From: Sanderia malayensis
Taxonomy: Eukaryota; Cnidaria; Scyphozoa; Semaeostomeae; Pelagiidae
Assembly: GCA_013076295.1 (NCBI GenBank)
Contig: RQOL01000863.1
Coordinates: 682,001-746,000 of the forward strand
Reading direction: 5' to 3'
DNA length: 64,000 bases
In this document: positions 22,544 to 34,900 of the stretch, piece by piece
How positions within the stretch are numbered: position 1 is the stretch's first letter
Layout: each line of letters begins with the position of its first letter
Position numbers and translations under genes: made by a program
Notes under the pieces: model-generated
The model's database searches: none
What the model was told of the DNA's origin: nothing
Seen by the model: only the letters and a program-made list of their open reading frames with translations

Positions 22544-24927
22544 ATGGTATCAGTAACTGAAAAGAAAACGTATGCTATTTGGATAGGTTCTCTTCCTGAA
22601 GATGTGAAGGAAAGCGATGTCTTCCAGAAGTTTAAATCATATGGGCCTATATGTAGCGTAAAGATAAGCCGGCATAAGAACGGCGTTTCACGAGGATTTG
22701 GCTTTGTAAATTATTATGATGAGTCTGATGCCAAACGGGCTGCTAAAGAAGCCGATGGAAACTCGATGTTTGGAGCTGAAGAAATCAAAGTTTGTTTTAA
22801 AGATGGTCACCACACGGAGAAAGACCTGAGGCCATACACGGATTGTTTACATTTTATGAAAGATGAAAAGTGCTCCAAGGTTGGTCACTTTGATTCTACT
22901 CCACTTTATGCTGTGCGCTCTGTACACGCATCCATACATATAATATAATTGCATATTCATTGCGACAGAAGGAAGATATTTCTTCATGTAAAATATGTCA
23001 AGAGATCGAATTGCAGTTTCGCTTCCTTGTACCCGGAAGTTCTTTTGGGAGATTCGTGCATTGAAAATCTGTTGTTCTTGTCTTGTGTAGCTGATTACAG
23101 TAAAGCTCCGCATATAAAAAACCCCACTTTTAAGAACCCACAACTTAAAATCTCACTATTTCTAGTTATTTCTTAATTGTTAAATTTAAGTCATTTCTCT
23201 GATTCAATGAAGAATAAGGTTGAAAGCTTTCCAATAGTTAAAATTTACATCGACGCGACTTTAGACCATCTATCCCAGCATAAATTTCTTAAAATTTGTT
23301 TTATCGCTAAGAACCAATGCAGGCTCTATTCAAACATTTTGGCCCTTATATGCGAGCTTTTACTGTGTAATAGGTGTAGCCAAGTATATTATTTAGCACT
23401 ATATTTCCGGTTAAATATTTGAAATGGCTGAAATCTTTTGTAGAATTGCATATTCAGGCATTTCGAGCCTGCGCGAAGCCAGCCTCATATCTGCGACGAT
23501 TGGCATGATAAGAAATGTCTTAATGAATTCTGCCCAAGACGACATCCATCAAAATCAGGAAGCAAAGGTGGGATCATAATGATATTTTCATTTATGTTAA
23601 TTACCATTATCGCAAGATGAGAAATTCCAAATTGCAATGTATGAAAATTTAAATACCATAAGTGTTTCTCTCTCTCTACCCCTTTATTAGCCCCCCTCTC
23701 TGTTAAGCCCCCTATCTATTAAACTCCCCCTATTTTTAATCTAAACGATGCTTAATTTCTGATTGGCTTACACCACAAAATCTCATCAAAATGATTTTGC
23801 AGTTATTTTACAAGAATATTTTTCTGATGTTTGTTTAAGAACCCCCTCTGGAATATTAATGAAAAATTCTTTCTATGGGACTTAATAGAGCTTTCACGGT
23901 AAAGATTGTCGCTGTCACGTGCTTTTTCTAAGGGGGTTTCCTCTTTTAACAGCGGGAAAGCGTTATTGACACTGGCTATTTTTGACTTGTTGCTTAATTG
24001 ATGAGACGCATGCGCATTTTCGAAGTAATGTTTGCAGTGACCGGGCACTCTCGATGTCCTTGCCAAACCATACATATGGGAATGTTATGTGTTCGTACTC
24101 TATAAGATGGACAAGAAACCTGTGGTCCATCATATGGACCAGCTGTGTATTGTTCTATTGTCCGCAAAAGAATTCTTTGACCATCAGGCAGTGCAAAATT
24201 TGAAAATCCAAAATCAATATAGTATTATTATGCAAATTAGGAAATTGTTTTGCTCTTGTTTGCTATCACGTAAAGTTCTTACGATTTTGGGAAACTTCCT
24301 CTGCTGATTGGTTGGAAAAAATCTGTTTGGAAATCTGGCTCGCCATGAAAAATCATAAAAGAAGGCATTACTAGTGCACCCAGGTTGCAACATCCTGGGT
24401 GGAAAGATCGGTCAAACTACCGGGTGACCCTCTTGGGGCACGGGGTTTTTTGTTTTAATTTTGAACGCATTAAATTGATGTCTTCCAGTTTTACATTTAT
24501 TCAATGACACTTTACCTAAGAACTAGATACCTAGGCTATTAAATATGTGTGAGCAGAACTAATTAACTCAACTTTGGATTGCGGAATGATTCCACCCCAC
24601 CCAGCTAACTTCTGAAGGATGCCACAGCTTCTAACCCAACCGCAATTCTGAACCTTTCACTTAAGACGGTTTGGCCACCTTTCACTTAAGACGGTTTGGC
24701 CACGAGTCCTGAAGGGCCTCTTTTATTTTGCGATATATGTAGATTTCTATCACTAAATTACAGGTAAAAGGTATGAAAAACCAAGGAAAGAGATTAGACT
24801 GACCAGGTGTAAATCACACAACGAACTTCGATGTTTTGGACAATGCCAAAGTTCCACTTGCCGCCATGAGCATTATTTTAGTGAAGATGCTCTTCGAAGA
24901 CATATAATGTCTAGTGACGAAGTTTAA
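22544..24927 (+). CDS. RRM and CCCH zinc-finger RNA-binding protein
   Basis: Exon 1 starts at ATG 22544 and encodes a single RRM: RNP2 IWIGSLPEDV and RNP1 RGFGFVNYY, ending near KDG. It then begins a zinc-binding segment (CLHFMKDEKC). Exon 23458-23567 (TATTCAG acceptor) encodes CDDWHDKKCLNEFCPRRH, a textbook C-x7-C-x4-C-x3-H finger. The last exon, 24764-24927, encodes a third Cys/His cluster (CFGQCQSSTCRHEH) and the stop. The last two exons join in phase 1. Exon 1 to 2 is unresolved: the best donor (AAG/GTTGGT, GT at 22880) leaves phase 0 while exon 2 needs two bases, so a small exon is missing or the weaker donor at 22870 is used. The product should bind RNA; the CCCH array resembles that of PARP12/13-like proteins, but no PARP or WWE part is present. 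The exact role is unknown. Confidence 0.75.
23095..23376. mobile_element. TIR MITE (about 280 bp) in the RRM gene intron
   Basis: Inverted ends: attacagtaaagctccgcat on the left and the complement of atgcgagcttttactgtgta on the right. The body is AT-rich and non-coding. A clear target duplication is not visible. Confidence 0.6.
24652..24703 (+). repeat. Perfect 25-bp tandem duplication
   Basis: The unit acctttcacttaagacggt + ttggcc occurs twice head-to-tail without a mismatch, just before the last exon of the RRM gene. Confidence 0.9.
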
Positions 24928-25095
24928 CCACACTTCAGCCGCAATTGTTTCTGCATGCAATGCATGCATTGGGTATGATAAATATGCAATTTTAAGTTAA
25001 TTAATTTGAATTATTTAATGAAATGACCATACTCAGTATAAGTAACTTGCAATATAAATCCATATAAAATTTGATTGCTGTATAAAATTGTAGAG

Positions 25096-25764
25096 TTGTT
25101 GGGGAGATGAGTCTTGGCCGGTATTGTTCTAAACAATGAAAAATCGAGTAAGTCTGAGCCAATCAAAACTTACATCATTGGAGCATGCGTAGAATGTAGG
25201 GCAAATGTGTCAAGCAGCGCACGTGCGCTGCTGAAGAAATTTCACTCCGCGTTTTGAGTTCTTAGGCCAAGGTTGTGTTTCTGTTGCATTGAAAGGATTT
25301 CTGATTTCTTTAGGGTTTAGTGTTCCATTGGACCGGTTGGACCAACGCTAGACCTATCTAGACCTGGTCAAATTTATTTCTCAGGAGCATATTCTTTATA
25401 GTGGATGAGAGCTCTTACAAATCGTAATTTTATTTGCACTTTGTCACTTGATGCATATTATTATTCACATGCGTACATAAATGCAACTTGATGGCCTCAT
25501 TTCTTCCCTTGAATCGAAGTATTGTTGATAATTCGAGGTATAGTTCATTAATAACAAGTCAACACTTTGATAGTGAAATGAATACACTTTAATCTTGCAC
25601 CGCAGCTCCCCTGTTGCTCGCCGCCATTAAACTTTTACTTCTGTCTGTACTTCGCAAGTTTGAAATTTCCGCGATTTGTAAAGCCCTACTACGCATGCTC
25701 CAATGATGTAAAAACGACGTCATGCCAAATTCCCCAGACTTACTACGGTTCATCTCCCCAACAA
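25096..25764. mobile_element. TIR element, about 670 bp
   Basis: Ends TTGTTGGGGAGATGA and TTCATCTCCCCAACAA are inverted. Further in, tacatcattggagcatgcgt is mirrored by acgcatgctccaatgatgta. AGAG-like flanks may be the target duplication, but the exact boundary is ambiguous by a few bases. No transposase ORF. Confidence 0.65.
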
Positions 25765-26814
25765 AGAGTTGCAGAATTGGTCCTTGTATTGTGGAGTGGA
25801 GTTATTTGACTTGCTCTGCATTCATCCAACCTAGAATGGTAATTGTTTGTGACATGCAATTTCTAAGAAGAGGGTGCATATCAAATGTATGCTTATTATT
25901 CTGACATTTATAGATAATATGTCACTTAAATCTGCGCCGTGCTTGAACTTGGAATAGATTTAAGTACGAGTGAAGTCATTAGCACCTGGTGCAAGTATGT
26001 ATGAAACATTTCATCCAAGTAAATATTATCTGCTATTTTTTTCGTATTGGGTGAGCTGAATAGACTCTATAAATTCAACCAAACTTGAACATTTTGTCGT
26101 GGGTTGGTTTTTGATTATAGAACTTCCACCACCAGACGTGGGGTGCGGCACTCAGTATGTCGGTAGAGCTTTGGTGCTGCTGAGGTCAGTGACTTCTTTT
26201 GGACTTTCAACGCAAATGAACACAGGTTTGCCTTTTGTCTTTAATGGTGGGTTGCCGTACCCACTCTACCAACAATTTTATTGGTTGGTCGCAGTATACC
26301 CACATTACCTACCGACCCAATCTCTCTACTCTACCTCTACACTTCCCTCTCATCAAAATTCGAGTTACATTTATTTCTGCTGTATTATCAATAATTAACG
26401 AGTTCATCTTCATCTTCTATCGTCATGGGTATAGCCGATGGTCCATGTCCCAGGTTGCTTTTTCTGTACCATTCTGTTTCTCTTTATGGATCCTGGGTGT
26501 AGCCATCTTTCCGCTGGTTTTAACATCTTTTGCCCATGACGGTTGACGGTCTAATGTTCAGTGAGTAAGTTCATTACTTCACCTTTAACTAATATTGTTT
26601 ACAGCAGCCTCGCAACTAACTAACGTTCAACTCAAAATTAGAAATTGTTACGTTACTGAGCATGCGCAGTGAAGGAGAAGATGAAATGCGAAAAATTTGC
26701 TATGTTTCTCCATAATACCTTCCTAGTAATTTTACAAATGCTGTAATTGTGAATTTGATAACAAAACTCCACTCTGAATCTGATTTTGCTCGGATGAACA
26801 GTCAAATCTGCATA

Positions 26815-27540
26815 CACTCTTTTTTTTAAGAAACTAAGCTCCGAAGTAGTGCTCAGTTTCTATACCGTAAATCCTCGAATAAGCCCCCACGTTCGAATAA
26901 GCGCCCCCCTCGATTAAGCCCCCACCCAAAAAATCATTTTTGCAAATAAGCCCCCCCCCTCGAATAAGCCCCCATGGGGTCTTATTCGAGGGAAGCATAA
27001 GTGCAGAATAATATCTTTATTCGAGAAAGCCCCCACAGAACAATAGCTATACAGTATCACTTCCTTTGACTCGAGACAAAAAAGCAAAAAGAAACGCGAT
27101 TTTCGTGATGATAAACAAATTTGCTAGATCTTCACACAGCATTTTGCGAAAAAAGTTCAGCTGCTTTGAGAAAACTATGTCGTCTTTTTTCTGTCAACCT
27201 TTGAGGAAAAAGCAAAACTTTGAAATAAGCCCCCCCCCCTCGAATAAGCCCTCCCCTCGAATAAGCCCCCACCCAAAAATTCATTTTTGCAAATAAGCCC
27301 CCGGGGGCTTATTCGAGGATTTACGGTATAGTACTAGTATAGTACTATATAGGTATATTTACGGTATAGTATAGTACTAAAAGTTTCTTCAAGGATCACC
27401 AAAGAACGAATTCCTGTGAAGCAAACTTCTAAGAATAATTATTGAGGCTCAAAATTGCCAAAAAACAATGGAATTTTAAGAATAACAATGAAAAAGATCA
27501 AGGCTCAGCATAAGTTAACGTATTCCTATAAAAATAAGTG
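26815..27540. mobile_element. CACTCTTTT-family MITE split by another MITE
   Basis: The left end CACTCTTTTTTTTAAGAAAC follows TA and the right end (cctataaaaataagtg) precedes TA. Between them the CCGTAAATCC element (26865-27326) is inserted. After removing it, the host element would be about 260 bp, smaller than its relatives. Confidence 0.6.
26865..27326. mobile_element. CCGTAAATCC palindromic MITE, 462 bp, nested
   Basis: Ends CCGTAAATCCTCGAATAAGC and its exact complement GCTTATTCGAGGATTTACGG are flanked by TATA on both sides. The interior repeats AATAAGCCCCC units on both strands, giving a snap-back structure. It is inserted in a CACTCTTTT-family element. Confidence 0.85.
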
Positions 27541-27553
27541 TATACTATTTATT

Positions 27554-27758
27554 GTTGCTTTGAAAATCGGAAACATAGCGAAACATAATAAATACTAAAG
27601 CTTTTTGTCTGACACTCATCAGAGTATAGTACGTCAGAAAGAGAACGAAAATGAAAACCTAACGAAAAATTATACCCAGAAGAGGATCGAAACTGGCCAA
27701 TCAGAAAAGAAGCTTTGGTACTTATTATGTTTCGCTATGTTTCCGATTTTTAAAGCAA
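27554..27758. repeat. Long hairpin (49-bp arms)
   Basis: 27554-27602 (ttgctttgaaaatcggaaac and on) is the reverse complement of 27710-27758 with about three to four mismatches. The loop is 107 bases. Probably the remains of a foldback or MITE insertion. Confidence 0.75.
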
Positions 27759-28944
27759 TTTTGAAGTTTTGTACCGATCAAAGACTGTTCTACTATTTAT
27801 TGTGCTGGATTTAAGACTTAAATTGAAAGATCCGAGGGCAGAAAGCACAGCAAGTAACTTTGTGGGCTTGTGGGTAGACTCATGTCATCGCGAAGTGATT
27901 TTACGTCATTATTATTATTATTATTACGTAATACTCTTCAGCAGAAGAAACGTGAATGCAAATGCAAACAAGGAGGCCATACACTTGCGTCGTCGTCACC
28001 ACCCAACCCAATGCAATAACACAACTTTTCAGTGAAAAATCAATAAACAAACGCATTAGAGAGAAGGTTTATTCTATATCCATCCTTTCCATATCAAACA
28101 ACTGGTGCAGCCATCTGCAGCCCTAATACCCGTACGATAAAGGAAAGACCCCTGCAATACAATGCAGAAGGCATCACCAGAAACAGATTGTCGTTCGTTG
28201 AGTCTCTGGAGGATTAAACAATGGTTTTGACAAGTGATGAACAACATTTGTGCAAAAACCAAGCCCCACTTGTAATTATCTCAACTTCAATAGCCCTTTT
28301 TCTGCAGTTTGTCGAAGTTTCAAAGTTTCCACAAGCGTGAATTTTCTTTTTAAATTATACCTGGGTAGATTATAAATAGATTTTTGAAGTATATTGTAAA
28401 ATTAATCTCATTTCACGAAACAAAGACCGGGTGAACTTACTGCAACGTGCATAATATTTGAAGCTACTAAATATAAATATTCTCATTGGTTTTTCTTGGA
28501 GTGATTTTTATTTATTTTCATCTGCCGTAATATCAAACAATGATTCAACAGAAAAAAGAGCAACAATATCACATGTTTTTTCGCAACTGTACTTTTGTTT
28601 ATTCGATCCAAAAATATCAACATCCAAGTTGTCCCACTGAGGCATCGGCAGTCATGTTTCCGATTTCAGGAAATATGGCTAAACCACGTGATGGGGTTTC
28701 GAGATTTTGATTGGTCATAGCCTGGCCGCATGTCAATCATTTTTAACAAGAAGCCAATCCACAGCTTCGGCATGCCAGTTCTCAGTTGGATAGCAAGGCT
28801 TTCCCAAAGTTTCTCAACGTTCATCATCAAGGACAAGAGAAGACCGTTTTGAAATTTCTGCGAGTCAAATGTGAATAAATTCATTATTAAGCCACCTAAA
28901 CATAGCGAGAAGGAGGAGAAAGGACTGGTATTGTCCAATTCAAA

Positions 28945-31900
28945 ATGTTATGGAAATTGCTGCTTGTTGTATTATGTTTATTTTTTACAACTAACGTTGA
29001 AGCAAAGAGTAGCAAGCGAAGATTTTGTCCGGCGAAATGTCACTGCAAGGAAAACAAAATTGATTGTAGCAGACAAAACTTTACTGCTGTTCTTCACGAT
29101 GTCTTTCATCACAACAAAACAATCCGAGTCTCAAGGCTGTGAGTATCTGCTCTCGTATTTTTATCTTAATTCTGTTTTAATTCGTTGTTTACGCTTGCAT
29201 GTGATTGTTTTAAGGACACAGTTGGTCAATGTACTTTTGAGTTTTCAACTTCCATCCACGCTTTTAACGCAAAACTCGCGGTGCCTCTGGGAAGTGTTAG
29301 AGCATTATAATGTCTCGCATGACTTTTGTAGCCTTGAGACAGGGAGTAAAAGAAAATATTGCGATTCCTATTCACGGAGAATATTGTATTGTTTTAATTG
29401 TATGGACGTGATGAAGTTATGTGACCGTGCGAGGAAATTTTTAGTGCTTTATTCCATCCTAATTCCGGAACTGTAGAATGTGATCCATTCGCATGTTGTG
29501 TGCGCTCGTCTATTTTCAATCTGCCAACCTGAATCTTCCAATTTTTTTTAAATTGAATACAAAAGCCATTACGAGGATGATAACGCGTTCAACCTTGTAT
29601 TAGTTGTATAACCGTTTTTCATGGTTAAACACGGCACATGGAAATATTTTAGGGCACCCGGGAGAGAGAGACCATTGCCAAATTGCAATCATGATTTCAT
29701 AAAACAAAACGTGTCAACAAGCTTGCCTCAGCCAGGACAGATTGCCACTTACCTGCGTACGTAACAAAACACATATATCATCAATATATTTAATTCCCGT
29801 AGATACACCCCTTCCTTATCACGTGAAATTTCAATACTTCGCAGTATACTACTGTACGAAAATTCAAGATTTCAAAATTCAAAATGGCGGTATTCAACTA
29901 CAACCGTCATATCAAAGCGTTCAAATAAGCAACAACTGAAGTCTCGAGAAGTGAATTTCTGGAATGCTATATTTCTGGATGACTATTTTGATAGGTTCAA
30001 ACCTTTTTATTTTTAGTGAAGGGTAACTTTTTGGGGAGTTTGTGTGTGTTGTGCTCTGCTTCTACAAAGACTGTGTCCAAACAAAGATTTGGTGTTATTT
30101 TGCTTTGTAGTGTACTGTCCATTTTATTTGTTTATTAAGACTCCAAAAGCCCAAAATTGTACGAAGCGAACCGCTGAAATTTGTTAGTATTATAATTTCA
30201 AAGTCCTGCTCTTATGTAATTTTTGTAGCCTCCCGCCCCCCCTCTCCAGTTTGCAGAGTATGGCAGTGGCGCACCCAAGATCATGTAGAAAATGTGCCGG
30301 AGGTGCCCCTGGACAAACCACAAGGGCGTGGTTTTTGAAAACCACACCCCTTTAATTACTGGGAAACACCCATTTAAAAGTAATTCTAGCATCACAATCG
30401 TATCAGAAACGCTCCTGGATTCTTAAACAAACTCACGGAGGGCTCACGGAACCTGAATTCTTTTACAAAATGGCCTAAATGCACCTAAACATCTATAAAA
30501 TAGTTGGAACAGCGCACCTGAGTGGCGCACCCAACCAATATCTGGGATTTTGGCGCACCCGCACCCGCGTTGTAGGCCTGTTGGCGCACCCGAGATCTTG
30601 TCGAAATCGGCCACACTCTGCAAACTGGCCCCCTCTCCCTTCCATTATCAGCTAACAGCGAACATGTCACCATGCATGAATTTACCGCAAGGAATAGTTA
30701 CCACCCCCCAATGTCAATGTGGTCGTTTGAAATTGAACACCTTTTCAACTTTTGCATGCTCATCTGACACATTTCTGTCACACGCAACTCTAATATATTT
30801 GGCATCCATTCCGAAAGTGCTGGCACGGCAGAAGCAAAGTACACGTTTTTTTTTTATAAGAAACCTGGCTCAAGGCCTAGTAGTAAAAGTTTCTTAATTT
30901 TTAGCCACGTTTTAGTTCTAAAAGTTTCTTAAAAGTTTCTTAATTTAATGAAAAAAGTTGCAGTGAAAAGGAAGAAATAAACATGGATGTTATTATAACA
31001 TAGAAAAATCGTCAATGCGAAAAATCGCCATGTGGAGCCGACAATGTTATGCTTAGCAGATAAAACACACTTACTGTAGTTGATATTTGTTGAATTCGTA
31101 AAGGAAAAACATGTTTCCGAAATTTCTAATGTTTCTTAAATATTTCCTTGTAGTTCTAAAAGTTTCTTAAATTTTAGGGCGTCTAGATCTAGGTTTCTTA
31201 TAAACCGGTTTCTTATATAAAAGAAAACGTGTAGCCCTGTGTACACAGACAACCTTGTCGTGCAGTGTACAGTTTTAATCCTGGTCGCAATAGAGAGAGG
31301 GAGAGAGACGAGTTTATTTCTATTTTGATGAATATTTTTGGATTCTGATTTGTTTGTGTGTGTATGTTGTTCAAACAAATTGATGCTTCTGAATTTAATG
31401 AAAGGAAGTCGATTCTTGAAGCCGTGTCAAAATGTATTTGCCAAATAGAGAAATGCGAGCCGCCATGATATGACAATATGTTATGCTGAACTTTGTGCGT
31501 TTGCCAATCCAACATTCCTTCACACCAAGTATGGAAATGTGAGCCATATTAAAGCCGGATGCTGGAATGAGTTTCTGTGATAAAAAATATCCCCTTTCCA
31601 TTGTTTGAATTCTCTCCAGTTTACTGTAAATCTTTTTATGGAAGGTGTGAGAAGGAATGAAGACGTAGAAAACTTTAACATTCACCACATGTTCATGTTT
31701 CTTGACACGGTTTATAAGCCCCAAATCCTGACATAGTAAACAAATATCCGTAAAGTCATTCTCAACCAGACCACTACTTTCCTGCACTTTTCAACGGGCA
31801 ACCAGGACTCATATCGGAACATCTTTGTATAACCATACTGTTGTGTTGTTGTGTGTATTGTTCTTATCAGTTTTGTTTGTGTGACGCGGGTAGTGTTGAT

Positions 31901-34900
31901 ACTATTGGAAAATTTACTTACTCCGTCATTCCGCCTGTTACTCATCAAAATGATTATAGATTGGATAGAAGCTTACTTATTTTTAAGTAAATTTGCAATG
32001 GTAGAATTTGTAAACGTTTTTATTAGTTTCTTATTGTCTTTGAGGCTTTGTTTTGTAAACTACCTATGCAATTAATTTTGGGTGCCTATATATTTTCAAA
32101 CAAAAGAATGCAGGTGTAACAGAACTTTCTTGGAAAGAAAAATCTCCCTAAGATATTTCCTAAGCAGAGAAACCTTTTATTTTTAGATAATAACGCAGTT
32201 TTGTTTTGTTTTCGTGTTTTTCATATCCGCGCATCAATATTCGGCAAAGTAAAATGTATACACAGGAGCCATCTTTGATGTTGCCCAGAGCAAACATTTG
32301 TTGCTGAAATTTGATGAGGCGCTTTTGATGTTGACGAATGGCCTTGTCGGATTAACCTTCTGTCTATTTTTGACAGTCACTTTATGAACAATAGAAGAAT
32401 TTGATTTCACAGTCATGGCGTCCGTTGCTGGCCGTCACTGTTTTTTCACATCAACATGAAAGTTTACATTGTGATCGAATCACACAGCTTTCGCGTAAAG
32501 TTCTTATGAAATTTAAATCCCATCAGACAGGCCTATCCTTTCGCCAACCATCCCTCAAAGTTTCTATTACAGTCAACTCTGTCTAATTCGAACACCCTGG
32601 GCAAGCGTGAAAATGTTCAAATTACAAAAAGTTCGAATTATAGAGGCTTGTTTTATAAGAGCTGGTTCATTACTGATCCTTGAAGGGACAGATAATATCG
32701 TTCGAATGAGATAGAATTCGAATTACACGAGTTCGAACTATGCAGATTTGACTGTACGTTACATAATCACCGTCTTTATTATCAAAATTTCAAGACCAGC
32801 AGACTAGCTTCTTTAAATTGTAAGCAGCCCCAGGGCTTAGGTATCAAAGATTTTGGGTCCTATTTGCAATCCAATAAATAAAAAATAAGGATTGATGGCT
32901 AGTCAATCTTTTCGCGTCGTGAGACTGTGCCCAGTTCTAACAACAATAACTGGAGTGGGCTTTTGTTTGTTTAAGTATCACAATCCAATCCTAACGTAGC
33001 AGAGTTTGAAGAAATTTATTGGTCTATACGGTACATATAGTGGCCTGAAAAATGTTGTCGGTCTGTTTCGCAGGATCATGGGTTCATATTTAGGAACAAC
33101 AGTTGGGAGACAATTGACGCATTGCGAATCAAAGGTCGCAGTTGACACAATTCGCCTCGGCAAGTTTCACGTTTGTTTTGTTCTTGATATTTTCGTGCTA
33201 TTTTTGGCAGAAAGAGAAATAGGAAATGCGTGAATAAAAACAGAGTTCACACCGTGTCACTATTCTGCTATTAATATCGTATCCGTCTATTGTATTCTTA
33301 TTCATGTTGGGAACTCCTGACTCGTTTTGTGTCACATCTTTGACGTAATAATGTCTAGTCGCGTTTATTTATAATTCCCATATCCAACATACATTTTTCA
33401 TGCAAGAAAGCTTTAAATTTTGCTAAACCTCAATCTTTTCTATTGTTATCCTCAAACTTATATTATTTTTGGCAATTTTGAGCCCCACACCTCGTATTCT
33501 TGTAAAAAACAGTATGCCATACCGTAGATCCTCGAGTAAACCCCCCACCCTAAGACAACAAATTAGCCCCCCTTTTCCTCGAATAAGTCACCACCTCAAA
33601 CATATTGATCTTTGCCACCACTTCCCAATGCGCACTAGATCATCTCCCACCTTGGGGCAAGGGCAACACATTTCCTTTCCTTGTAGACCGTATTTCCTCT
33701 AATTAGCGATGATTTCATACTGTATATTTATGAGAATTTCATACATATAGTATGAAATATCTTATTCAAAATAAGTTTTCTGTGTGCCATGTTTCAGACA
33801 ATTTTTCAAACCCCCTTGAATAGCCCTCATTCAAAAATATCAAAATTAAGTAACCCCCAGGGGCTAATTCGCGGATTTCTGATATACACATGTAGATGAA
33901 CTTTCCTTTTCTTGGATTTCAACTGAGTTTAGTTTTCTGGACTTTTTCGTTTTGATCCCCCCCCTGATAGCGAGGTGTTCTCTTGTTGGACAATGTTTCA
34001 ATTTGCCTCCGATTTGTGTGCACACCCAGATATTGCTATGGTATTTGATTTGTGAGATCATAAGTTTGCAAGCTTTCTGAGTACATATCTTTGCACGTTC
34101 AGTGTAACCTTTTAGCATGTGTTTTTCGTTTGTGGTAAAATGGCCATTTGCTGTGGTCATTCCTTTGGCTTTGCCCTTTCCTCCATAGTTGTTTTATGCC
34201 ACTCGCAAAAGATTAAAGGCACGCATAAATTCACCAACATTCCTGCGTTCAGACCTGATAATAACAGTCAATTGTGAGATTTGTGTGTCCTTTGTTGTGA
34301 AGAATATTTTATGTGTCCTGTTACAGAGAAACGAAAATAATTTGTCTCCCGAACTATGCCCCCCCAGATCATACTTTTTACCGAGCCTCGATCTGGTGTA
34401 GGCTTCTGGAAGAGAGGTTTGAAAATTTTATTGAGGCCACGTGGGTGAAGATTTTTTCATTCTTGCTTCTTTGTAAAAACAAAAATAAAAATGTATATCC
34501 CGATAGTTCCTTGCTACGGGTATATAACCTCATTGCTCAATGAGGCCCTTCTTAGTGTAAAGGGAGTGAATTCAAACAGATGGGCAATTGAGCTCTGCAA
34601 GCAGCATTCTCCATGAAGAGTTCAGGGTTGCAAGTGCAAGCACACCAAGAGGCTCAGCAACCAGCGAACAAAGGTCTCAACAGTGATCAAAACTCTTAAA
34701 TGCAACGTTTATTGTCGCTAGTTTTACGCAAGAATTCCACTTTTCAGTCATTGTTGCATTCACAGAAAGTGAATGTTTGGTAGTCTGGTCACAGTAGATC
34801 ATGATATGTAGGTATCATTAGGGAACATGTGACAAATTTTGGGATATTATAAATCAACTTTGCTATTTTCAGGTACTTAGAGGAATGCAATATTAAGAAT

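Larger units (their letters stand above)
24928..28944. other. Intergenic region rich in miniature transposons
   Basis: Between the RRM gene and the LGR start I find at least four inverted-repeat elements (entered separately) and no convincing gene. Around 26150-26200 a string resembling a tRNA A-box (gtcggtagagc) might mark an old tRNA-derived SINE, but the B-box is not clear. An (ATT)n run lies at 27910-27927. Confidence 0.6.

Noticed and set aside
26150..26200. tRNA-like A-box string (gtcggtagagc)
   Set aside because: No cloverleaf could be drawn and the B-box is missing; at most an old SINE trace.
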